Shown here piece after piece: positions 7,741-14,315 of a stretch of DNA of 18,320 nt; within the stretch, counting starts at the first letter, position 1; each line of letters opens with the position of its first letter. The notes beneath the pieces were generated by a model. It saw nothing but the letters and a program-made list of their open reading frames with translations, ran no database searches and was not told the origin of the DNA. Source of the DNA: Azoarcus sp. (GTDB lineage: Bacteria > Pseudomonadota > Gammaproteobacteria > Burkholderiales > Rhodocyclaceae); contig JAITCV010000160.1 of assembly GCA_031282905.1 (NCBI GenBank), forward strand, positions 1 to 18,320, read 5' to 3'. The translations under genes and the position numbers were made by a program.

Positions 7741-8972
7741 CCGGGACGCTGGAAGCGCAGTACCGCATTGTCTTCCCAGGCCCAGGTCTGGTTGACCGCC
7801 CATAGCTGGCGCAGCACGCTCTCGTGGGCGTCGGCGCGCGCGCGGATTGCCTCCAGTTCGGCCAGGGGAGTCATGCCGAGGGCACGCAGGAAGCGCGCCC
7901 ACCAGCCGTCGCGCGCCGGAGGGGGCGGGGGGAAATAGGGCGCGAAGTCGAAGGGGGCGACGTGGCGTCCGGGCTGACGCGGGTCGTTGCGCTGGCTGTT
8001 GTATTCGAGGACGAGACCATGCACCTCGGCAAAGGCCATGACCAGTTCCGGGTGATAGAAGCGCACATGTTCGGGGTCGCGCCAGAAACCCAGCAACTGG
8101 GCGCGGATGGATTCGGGATCGGGGAAGACCAGCAGCGCCCGTCCGCCCGGCCGTAGCGCGCCCGCGATCACCCGGATCAGGCGTTCGGCGTCATCGACCG
8201 GCAGATGTTCGATGAAGTGGGAGCAATAAATGCCATCGCAGCAGGCCGGGTGCGCTTCCAGCCAATCGAGCGCATCGCCGGTGAATACGGTGTGACCCAT
8301 CGCCTGGGCATAACGCGCGCTCATCTGGTTGCGCTCCACGCCTTGCGCGGCGATGCCGTGGCGGGTAAGCGCTTCGAGGAAAATCCCGGTGCCGCAACCA
8401 ACGTCGACCACTTCGCGGCAGCCTTCGAAATGCGGCGTCAGCTTGGTTTGCATGAAGAGGAGCAGCGCATGATCGCGGTGGGAAAAGGCGTAGGCTTCGT
8501 AGCCGAACGTTTTTGCGCTCATGGATGCGCGGCGCATGGGAGGCAAAACGGAGGACAAGGCGGGGGGCGAGGCGGGTGCGTCCGCGGGCGGCAACAGCGC
8601 GTCGGCGACGCGCAACAAGCCATCCACCCAGCGCCGATCCGACGCATCCAGGATCGAAGTTTCCGGCTGGCGCACGAAAAGAGGAAAACCGAAGGCATAG
8701 GCGATGCGTGCCAGATCGAGGCTGATCCCCGCGAGGCGCTCGACGATCACCCGCGCCGGGCGCAGGGCCAGCAGGCTGTCTACAAAGCTTCGACTCAACT
8801 CGAAAGGCGCGAATTCGTTGCGGAACGCGAGCCATTCCGGGTCAAGCTCGACACGCTCGCCGCTGTCCGCGAGACGCGTGCCCGCCGCATCGAATGCCGC
8901 CCATGCCACCGCGATGCGCGTGCCACGCTCACCCGAGCCTTCCACGAAAATCTTCAGTTCGAGCCGATCCAT
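7737..8972 (-). CDS. SAM-dependent methyltransferase with extra N-terminal domain
   Basis: The product (411 aa) contains a class I S-adenosylmethionine methyltransferase domain at about 165-325: motif I VVDVGCGTGIF at 188-198, an acidic residue after the second strand (GVER, 211-214), and LRPGGRALLVFPDPES at 273-288. The segment WRDPEHVRFYHPEL (297-310) is common in methyltransferases of surface-glycan clusters. The first 130 residues form a separate region resembling the N-terminal half of some glycosyltransferases (SLDLARIAYAFGFPLFVR near 84-101), and a Pro/Ala-rich linker joins the two. The substrate is unknown; a glycan is the best guess. The ATG at 8972 is chosen because GGAGG lies 5 nt upstream; an in-frame ATG 7 codons earlier has no such site. 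It is the first large gene of the block leading to the giant fusion gene. Confidence 0.85.
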   Translation of the reverse strand: MDRLELKIFVEGSGERGTRIAVAWAAFDAAGTRLADSGERVELDPEWLAFRNEFAPFELSRSFVDSLLALRPARVIVERLAGISLDLARIAYAFGFPLFVRQPETSILDASDRRWVDGLLRVADALLPPADAPASPPALSSVLPPMRRASMSAKTFGYEAYAFSHRDHALLLFMQTKLTPHFEGCREVVDVGCGTGIFLEALTRHGIAAQGVERNQMSARYAQAMGHTVFTGDALDWLEAHPACCDGIYCSHFIEHLPVDDAERLIRVIAGALRPGGRALLVFPDPESIRAQLLGFWRDPEHVRFYHPELVMAFAEVHGLVLEYNSQRNDPRQPGRHVAPFDFAPYFPPPPPARDGWWARFLRALGMTPLAELEAIRARADAHESVLRQLWAVNQTWAWEDNAVLRFQRPG

Positions 8973-9046
8973 GCTTTCCTCCGTTTTGTCCATATACGAT
9001 ACGGTTCCGCCGTCGAAATGACCACCAATCCCGCTTTTTCCGTCAT
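8954..9046 (-). CDS. Possible 30-aa leader peptide ahead of the methyltransferase
   Basis: A short frame starts with ATG 5 nt after a good AAGGAAG sequence and ends at a TGA inside the methyltransferase coding region, overlapping its start at 8972 by 19 nt. The peptide begins MTEKAGLVV and ends in a basic, tryptophan-containing stretch. The layout fits a translationally coupled leader, but nothing else supports it. Confidence 0.22.
   Translation of the reverse strand: MTEKAGLVVISTAEPYRIWTKRRKAWIGSN
8978..8982 (-). promoter_or_regulatory. Ribosome binding site of the methyltransferase gene
   Basis: On the minus strand this is GGAGG within ACGGAGGAAAGC, 5 nt before the ATG at 8972. It decides the start against the in-frame ATG at 8993. 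Confidence 0.7.
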
Positions 9047-9408
9047 TTTTGCTTCCTTCGCTCCAGTTTCACGATTCCCGCTCATCGATCTGGAAGCAAC
9101 TGCTCGCAGGGGCACGGCGCGCCGTGCCCCCCGTTGTAGGGGCGACGCATGCCTGCGCCGTGAAGCCGCGCGGCAGGCCCGGGCGCGCCGTGCCCCCGTT
9201 GTAGGGGCGACGCATGCGTCGCCCTATCAAATCCGCGCCGTTGCCGTGTTTCCAGGCATTTTCATGGTTGGATTCATAAGTTCCAATCAGCGTAGAACAC
9301 TACACCAGGCGATGGCCCGGACAATGTAATCTGGATAACTCCCTCCAGATGGGAGGCCCGATTTTCGCGTAACATCCCTTGTTTTCTTTGCCAATTCATT
9401 CCGTAACC
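9047..9408. other. Divergent intergenic spacer with REP-like repeats
   Basis: This gap separates the minus-strand methyltransferase block from the plus-strand GH17 gene, so it should contain both promoters, though I cannot pick out convincing -35/-10 pairs. Its centre is occupied by the GC-rich palindromic repeats listed separately (9109-9224). The remainder is unremarkable non-coding sequence. Confidence 0.5.
9109..9224. repeat. REP-like palindromic repeat pair
   Basis: A perfect 22-bp palindrome at 9109-9130 (arms GGGGCACGGCG and CGCCGTGCCCC) is followed by two direct copies of a unit of about 36 bp, 9116-9152 and 9182-9217. The unit runs from GGCGCGCCGTG through a C run into GTTGTAGGGGCGACGCATGC; the copies differ in C-run length (6 versus 5). 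The second copy ends in a perfect 20-bp palindrome at 9205-9224 (GGGCGACGCA and TGCGTCGCCC). The unit resembles dispersed intergenic REP/BIME-type elements mobilised by RAYT transposases; none is encoded here. Between the copies, GCCTGC (9151-9156) and GCAGGC (9173-9178) could pair. Confidence 0.75.
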
Positions 9409-11082
9409 ATGCTCGCCCAATCTTCCCATGGCCTGTGGGCAACGCTCGCCATCGTACACACCCTGTTGCTGTCCGCGTTGCTGTCCGGGCTCCATGAGGA
9501 TGCCCGCCCGGTAGCCATGCACGATTTGCGCCTGGGCGGCGGAGAACGCCTGCGCTGCGTGTCCTACGCGCCTTTCCACCATCCGGGGCAAACGCCATTC
9601 ATCGAGGGAGTGGTGATCGAACGCCAACAGATCGAGGCCGATCTCGGCGCGCTGGTCAAAATCACCGATTGCGTGCGGCTCTATTCGGTCGATACCGGGC
9701 TGGATCAAGTGCCTGCGCTGGCGCGCGCCTTGGGGCTCAAAGTGCTGCTCGGCGCATGGGTGGGACGGGATGCGGACAAAAACACGCGCGAACTCGACCG
9801 CGCGCTCGCCCTTGCCAATGCCTATCCCGATGTCGTGCGCGCGCTCATCGTCGGCAACGAGGTTCTGCTGCGCCGCGAGCGCACGGTCGAAGAAATGCGC
9901 GCACTGCTCGCCTATGCCCGCGCCCGTTCCGCCGTGCCGGTAACCTATGCCGAGGTGTGGGAATTCTGGCTGGAGAACGACACGCTCGCCGAAGCCGTGG
10001 ATTTCGTCACCGTCCACATCCTGCCGTTCTGGGAAGACGAGCCGGTCGATATCGAACAAGCGCTTGCCCATGTTGCCGATACGCACGCGCGGGTCGATGC
10101 GCATTTCCGCGGCAAGCCCATCCTGATCGGCGAAACCGGCTGGCCGAGCGCAGGACGCCAACGGAAAGAGTCCCGGCCTTCCCGGGTCAATCAGGCCCGG
10201 TATATCCGCGAATTCGTCCATCAGGCCCATGCCCAAGGCTGGGATTACAACCTCATCGAGGCAATCGACCAGCCGTGGAAACGCCATCTCGAAGGCACGG
10301 TCGGCGGCTACTGGGGCATGCTGGCAGCGGGAAGTCTCGCGCCGAAATTTCCCCTGGCCGGGCCGGTCGCCGAACGCGACAGCATCGCGCCGCCATTGAG
10401 CGGGGCCGCGATGGGCGTGGGTCTTGCCCTGATCATGTTCGGATGCGGCAGACGGGAATCGCCCCGCCAAACCTTGCGCGCGCTCGCGGCGATGCTGGCG
10501 GGGGCAAGTACCGGCCTGGTCGCCGTCCTGCATTTCGAGCACGCGCTGCTTGCCTACCGCGACGCCATCGAGTGGATTTCGCTTGGCACGGTAGCGCTCG
10601 CCGCGGTACTGACCGCCATGCTGTTCGCGCGCTGGGATGGCACGCCGCTCCCCGCAGCCGATCTGGGCTGGCGCAATGCCAAGGGGAAAAATGGTGGAAA
10701 AAACGACGGAATCAATGACGAAAGCACGAAATACTCCCACGCCGTGGCCGATCTGCTCGCCATTTTGCGCGGTTTCACCTTGTTCGCGGCGGCGGCGGCG
10801 GCGCTGTTGCTCGTTGCCTCCGACCGTTACCGCGATTTCCCCACCCTGCTCTACCTCACCCCCGCGGCCATTCACGGCGTCATCGGCTGGCGGCGCGGCA
10901 CGCACTTTTCCCGGGCGGAAAAAGCCTGCGCCATCTTCATCGCGTTTGGCGTCATTGGCCGCTGGCTGCCGGAACCGGCCAACCCGCAGGCCATCGCCTG
11001 GCTGTTGACCGGACTGGCGCTCGCCTTGCCCGTTTTCCCCGCGATCTTGCGGGCAGGCTCGAGCCCCCGGCCTGCATCCTGA
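9409..11082 (+). CDS. Membrane-bound GH17 beta-1,3-glucanase / glucan transglycosylase
   Basis: The product (557 aa) has an N-terminal hydrophobic anchor (about residues 9-27), a GH17 catalytic domain (about 45-310) and a C-terminal membrane region with several helices (about 331-346, 358-376, 388-406, 451-470, 477-493, 506-520, 528-547). GH17 enzymes hydrolyse or rearrange beta-1,3-glucan with retention. The predicted acid/base is Glu151 in IVGNEV and the nucleophile is Glu242 in LIGETGWPS; both are present. This layout resembles the proteobacterial GH17 proteins related to NdvB-type cyclic or branched beta-glucan synthesis, where the domain acts on glucan during export. No glucan synthase (GT2) gene adjoins. 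The ATG at 9409 is preferred over a TTG 10 codons upstream; neither has a clear ribosome binding site. A charged Lys/Asn/Gly-rich loop (421-443) splits the membrane helices. It converges on the diguanylate cyclase gene 22 bp away. Confidence 0.88.
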   Translation: MLAQSSHGLWATLAIVHTLLLSALLSGLHEDARPVAMHDLRLGGGERLRCVSYAPFHHPGQTPFIEGVVIERQQIEADLGALVKITDCVRLYSVDTGLDQVPALARALGLKVLLGAWVGRDADKNTRELDRALALANAYPDVVRALIVGNEVLLRRERTVEEMRALLAYARARSAVPVTYAEVWEFWLENDTLAEAVDFVTVHILPFWEDEPVDIEQALAHVADTHARVDAHFRGKPILIGETGWPSAGRQRKESRPSRVNQARYIREFVHQAHAQGWDYNLIEAIDQPWKRHLEGTVGGYWGMLAAGSLAPKFPLAGPVAERDSIAPPLSGAAMGVGLALIMFGCGRRESPRQTLRALAAMLAGASTGLVAVLHFEHALLAYRDAIEWISLGTVALAAVLTAMLFARWDGTPLPAADLGWRNAKGKNGGKNDGINDESTKYSHAVADLLAILRGFTLFAAAAAALLLVASDRYRDFPTLLYLTPAAIHGVIGWRRGTHFSRAEKACAIFIAFGVIGRWLPEPANPQAIAWLLTGLALALPVFPAILRAGSSPRPAS

Positions 11083-11104
11083 TTGTCATTGGTCCTGTCC
11101 CTGT

Positions 11105-12853
11105 TCATGCCATCGCTACCCGGTTTTTCCCCGCGCGCTTGGCGGCGTACATTGCCTTGTCGGCGCGGATGATGGCTTCCTCGGGGGATTCGCCGGAGCC
11201 GAGTTGGGCGATACCGGCACTGAAGGTGATCAGCAGGCGCTGGAAGTCGGCGCAGAAAATGCGGCGGGTCAGTTCGCGTTGCAGGCGGACGAGGATGGCG
11301 TTGGCCGCTTCGGGCGCGGTGTCCGGCAGCAGGATGACGAATTCCTCGCCGCCATAGCGCGCGACGATGTCCTGCGGGCGCAGGGTTTCGCTGACGGTCT
11401 GGGCGAGATGGCGCAATGCGTCATCGCCCACGGTGTGGCCGTGGGCATCGTTGATCTGTTTGAAATTGTCGATGTCGAGCAGCGCGATACAGAACGGCGA
11501 TTCATGACGGCGCGCGCGGGCAATCTCGCGGGTGAGCGCTTCATCCAGTCCCTTGCGGTTGAGCATGCCGGTGAGCGGGTCATGACGGACGAGCTGGCTG
11601 GCGGCATCGAGATCGCGTTGCAAACACTTGATTTGCTCGTTGGCGCTGTCGACTTGTTCGCGGAGTTGGGCCAGCTCGACACTGGCGCGGCGGGTGGATT
11701 CCTGGGTGTTGCGGGTTTCCTGCAACAATTCGCCGACGACCGCGGAGAGATCGCCGATGCTGCTGGCTGCGCTGATTTTTTGCGCGCTGCGTTCCAGCAG
11801 GTCGTGGTAGTCGCCGGTGTGGCCGGAGATGGCGGAGAGGTGGTCGATGAAACCGGCGAGCATCGCTTTCAGGCGATCCTGCGCGTCGCTGAGGTTGCGC
11901 TTGAGTTGGCCTTGCTTGTCGATGACATCTTTCAGTCGGCGTCCGACTTCGTCGAGCATGCGCAGGTTGAGCGGGCCGGAAAAGGCTTTCGTCAGGGTGA
12001 TCATCTGGCCAGCGAGCCAGTGGTCGTCGACGACCAGTTCGTGGATGTTGTCGACGATCAGGCGCAGCAAAGCAAGCAGGGAGTCGCGGATGGCGTGGTG
12101 TTCTTCGCCGATCCATTCCATGCGGGTGACAAGGCCGTCGAGCCGCTGGGTAAGCTTGCTTAGCTCTCCATCCGGTTGGGCGAGTTCCTTGGCAAGGGCG
12201 CCTGCTTCGCGGGCAATGGCTTCGTCGTCGTCGGCCAGCGGCACGATGCCGTTTGCCAGCAACTTGGCGAGCAGCGGGCGCAAGGGGTTGCCCGCCATGG
12301 TGGATGCGATATTGCCCGGCGTCGCGCTGGCTGGTGGAGCCGGTTCGCCGGAGGCAGCGATGGCATCCTCGGGCAAGGTGGCGCCGGCGCTGGCCTGGCT
12401 CCAGCTTCGCACCAGAGAGGAGAGGCGCGCGTACAGGTGCTCGGCGTTGCTGTTGGCGGCGAGAACGTGGGTGAGGGCCTCGCGTTTGCGCGCCTGGGTC
12501 AGTTCGCCGTGCAGGCGTTCGAACTGGGTGACGAGGTCGCGGATGAGTGTGTTCCACGATCGGGCTTCACCCGCTTGGGTGAAAAGTTCGAGCACCGTCT
12601 GACGCAGGATGGGCCACTGGCCGCTGGCGACGGCGGCGTCGAAGGCTTGCGCGTGGCGTAGCGCGGCAGGGGTGTCGCGCGGCAGCGCGGCGGCGATGAC
12701 CTTGAACGCGCGCGTGGGGAAGGTTTCGTCGGCGACGGTGCCGCTGATCTGGAAATAGAGATCGCGGTAGTTGTCCGGCGTGGGCGGCACCCGGCGTGCG
12801 GCGAGCTGGCGCAAGGCTTCACGCGCGATTTCGGAAGGTGAGTTGACGTCCAT
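11105..12853 (-). CDS. GGDEF diguanylate cyclase with long helical N-terminal domain
   Basis: The product (582 aa) ends in a complete GGDEF domain (about 420-582) that makes cyclic di-GMP from two GTP. Visible motifs are DPLTGMLNR at 425-433, DIDNFKQIND at 460-469, the active-site GGEEF at 501-505, and the inhibitory I-site RPQD at 492-495, spaced five residues before it as in product-inhibited cyclases. The first 400 residues are mostly alpha-helical with an Ala/Pro-rich linker near 155-190 and a probable coiled coil at about 380-420; no membrane segment or known sensor domain is seen. The N-terminal PSEIAREALRQLA and PPTPDNY segments recur in cytosolic betaproteobacterial cyclases and support the ATG at 12853, though its ribosome binding site is poor. 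The signal it senses is unknown. The upstream hydrolase gene runs the same way but is 173 bp distant. Confidence 0.93.
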   Translation of the reverse strand: MDVNSPSEIAREALRQLAARRVPPTPDNYRDLYFQISGTVADETFPTRAFKVIAAALPRDTPAALRHAQAFDAAVASGQWPILRQTVLELFTQAGEARSWNTLIRDLVTQFERLHGELTQARKREALTHVLAANSNAEHLYARLSSLVRSWSQASAGATLPEDAIAASGEPAPPASATPGNIASTMAGNPLRPLLAKLLANGIVPLADDDEAIAREAGALAKELAQPDGELSKLTQRLDGLVTRMEWIGEEHHAIRDSLLALLRLIVDNIHELVVDDHWLAGQMITLTKAFSGPLNLRMLDEVGRRLKDVIDKQGQLKRNLSDAQDRLKAMLAGFIDHLSAISGHTGDYHDLLERSAQKISAASSIGDLSAVVGELLQETRNTQESTRRASVELAQLREQVDSANEQIKCLQRDLDAASQLVRHDPLTGMLNRKGLDEALTREIARARRHESPFCIALLDIDNFKQINDAHGHTVGDDALRHLAQTVSETLRPQDIVARYGGEEFVILLPDTAPEAANAILVRLQRELTRRIFCADFQRLLITFSAGIAQLGSGESPEEAIIRADKAMYAAKRAGKNRVAMA

Positions 12854-13026
12854 ATTGACGAGGGGGATGAGGACGCGAAGCTCACCAGTTTATCCAAATC
12901 GTCCGTGACTTTGTCGACTTCGCCTTGCCGTGGCAGTGCGCCATCTTCGTTTACCAATGACATGGGCGTGGGTCGAAGAGTCAGACCCTGATTCCCGTCA
13001 TTGCGAGTTTACTTTTTGACGAACAC
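12854..13026. other. Spacer between the hydrolase and cyclase genes
   Basis: No gene is assigned. On the minus strand an ATG at 12963 opens a frame whose first 35 or so codons look protein-like (VDKVTDDLDKLVSF) but then runs out of frame through the cyclase gene. A 5-bp inverted repeat (GGGTC/GACCC, about 12967-12986) lies just downstream of the hydrolase; it has no T tract and is too weak for a terminator call. Confidence 0.35.
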
Positions 13027-14019
13027 TTATTTTGCGGCGGCGGCGCCCAGCGCTTCCTGGCCAAATTCGATGGGCACCCATTGGTAGGTGGCGCTATTGC
13101 CCGTTTCGGCGCGGATATGACCAATGCCGGGAAAAGGCAGATGCGCGCCCGCGACCAGCGTGCGCTTTTGCGCGACCTGGTCGAGGATTTCCTGGCGGGT
13201 GGCGATGGCTTGTTGCTGGTCGTGATCGAATTCGATCGAAATATCGGGGCGGGAGAGTTGCACGGCATGGTTATGAACGATGTCTCCCCAGATGAACAGG
13301 CTATGCTCACCCGAAGTGAAAAGAAAACTGACATGTCCGGGGGTATGTCCGGGGGTGGCGACGCTGACCAGACCCGGCAGCAGGGTTTCACCCGCATTGA
13401 ATGTCTTGAATTTTTTGGCTGTTATATAAGGCGCGATCGATAAGCGCGCAATCTTGAATGCGGCATGATCGTTGTTTTGACCGGTGTCGTCCCGGGAGAG
13501 CCAGTGCGAGGCTTCGTCCTTGGTTACCCAGAGCGTGGCCTTGGGAAAGGCCATTTTCCCTTCGTCGTCGACCAGACCGCAGGCGTGGTCGCTGTGCAGG
13601 TGGGTCATCAACACCATGTCGACGGTGTCGGGGGAATAACCCGCGGCGCGGATGTTGTTGTGCAACTGGCCAAGGCCGGGGCCGAGGCAGTTTCCGCCGC
13701 CCGCGTCGATGAGCACCAGATGACGGCCCATTTGCACCAGATAGGCATTGACGGAGGTGTTCAGGTCGCGGGTTATCGGCAGGAACGCGCGGGCGAGCAG
13801 CAGGCGGATGACGGAATTGTCTTGTCCATGGAAGAGGCGCTGGGGGATTTGGGTACGGCCATCGTGAAGGGCGGTGACGGTGAAATTGCCGATATTGATG
13901 CGATAGAAACCGGGTGTCTGGGACGGCGCGGCCTGGGCGGCGGAAATCAGGATGAAGCCCAGCGACAGCAGGAGCGTTTGAACGAAACGGGCGGGGCGCG
14001 CGAAACGGGCGGCAATCAT
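13027..14019 (-). CDS. Secreted metallo-beta-lactamase-fold hydrolase (methyl parathion hydrolase/lactonase type)
   Basis: The product (330 aa) has a signal peptide with a basic start, a hydrophobic core at about 13-26 and likely cleavage after AQA (residue 30), so it should be periplasmic. The mature part is a dinuclear-metal MBL-fold hydrolase: THLHSDH at 139-145 (His140, His142, Asp144, His145), TPGHTPGH at 222-229, Asp246 in WGDIVH, and a late His293 in GAHLPFPG. The opening PGFYRINIGNFTVTALHDG and the late HLPFPGIGH place it nearest the methyl parathion hydrolase/N-acyl homoserine lactonase-like group, which cleaves lactones, esters or phosphotriesters. The natural substrate is not predictable. 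The ATG at 14019 is chosen because AGGGGG lies 7 nt upstream and the signal peptide follows at once; an upstream in-frame ATG at 14058 is less likely. The AT-rich stretch upstream probably carries its promoter. Confidence 0.92.
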   Translation of the reverse strand: MIAARFARPARFVQTLLLSLGFILISAAQAAPSQTPGFYRINIGNFTVTALHDGRTQIPQRLFHGQDNSVIRLLLARAFLPITRDLNTSVNAYLVQMGRHLVLIDAGGGNCLGPGLGQLHNNIRAAGYSPDTVDMVLMTHLHSDHACGLVDDEGKMAFPKATLWVTKDEASHWLSRDDTGQNNDHAAFKIARLSIAPYITAKKFKTFNAGETLLPGLVSVATPGHTPGHVSFLFTSGEHSLFIWGDIVHNHAVQLSRPDISIEFDHDQQQAIATRQEILDQVAQKRTLVAGAHLPFPGIGHIRAETGNSATYQWVPIEFGQEALGAAAAK

Positions 14020-14315
14020 GGAAATTCCCCCTGAAGATAAAAGGAAAAACGTGAACAAGAGATCATGTTAGAACAGATTCGGTAAACCAATGCGTGCAAT
14101 GTCTCACCCGATCTCACCGACCCATGGCTTTTCCGGAAAAACCGTGCGGATTGTCACGGCCTCAGTTCTCGCTTTGATTGAATCCAACCCAGCAAGAAAA
14201 CAGAACGGCTTGCCTCATCCGAGAAGAGCGGGCGGCAGATTGCCGCCCGCTGCAATGCTCGACGAATGGCTCGGCGCCAGATGAGCGTTTCAGCGAAAAT
14301 AAATAAACCGCTGCA
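14020..14315. other. Intergenic spacer between the glycan genes and the hydrolase
   Basis: This stretch of about 300 bp is AT-richer than its surroundings near 14040-14100, where the hydrolase promoter is expected, though no clear -35/-10 pair was found. A plus-strand frame of 64 codons (14090-14284) has no ribosome binding site or family resemblance and is not called. The strong hairpin at 14227-14251 is listed separately. Confidence 0.5.
14227..14251 (-). terminator. Strong hairpin downstream of the glycan genes, possible terminator
   Basis: Perfect 11-bp arms AGCGGGCGGCA and TGCCGCCCGCT close a 3-nt loop. It lies 65 bp beyond the stop of the 4,6-dehydratase gene in the direction of transcription, where a terminator is expected. 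No clear T run follows on either strand (CTTCTC on the minus strand), so it may block 3' decay or act as a non-canonical terminator. Confidence 0.45.

Noticed and set aside
7652..7768. N-terminal extension of the giant protein by 39 residues
   Set aside because: The extension overlaps the methyltransferase gene, lacks a ribosome binding site, and a clear AAAGGAG precedes the internal ATG at 7651.
9109..9224. CRISPR-like array
   Set aside because: Only two repeat copies, each itself palindromic, with no regular spacers and no cas genes; REP-like elements explain it better.
9274..10905. Minus-strand open frame of 543 codons opposite the GH17 gene
   Set aside because: The plus strand carries both GH17 catalytic motifs and membrane helices; the minus frame has no family resemblance.
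11053..11075. Bidirectional terminator between the convergent GH17 and cyclase genes
   Set aside because: There is a 6-bp inverted repeat (GCAGGC/GCCTGC), but it lies inside the GH17 coding end and has no T run on either side.
12499..12963. Minus-strand frame starting at 12963 ahead of the cyclase, suggesting a frameshifted longer cyclase
   Set aside because: The cyclase start at 12853 already fits the family N-terminus; the early codons look protein-like, but there is no ribosome binding site and the rest is out of frame with the cyclase.
14090..14284. Plus-strand 64-codon frame in the spacer upstream of the hydrolase
   Set aside because: No ribosome binding site, no family resemblance, and the frame runs through a strong hairpin.
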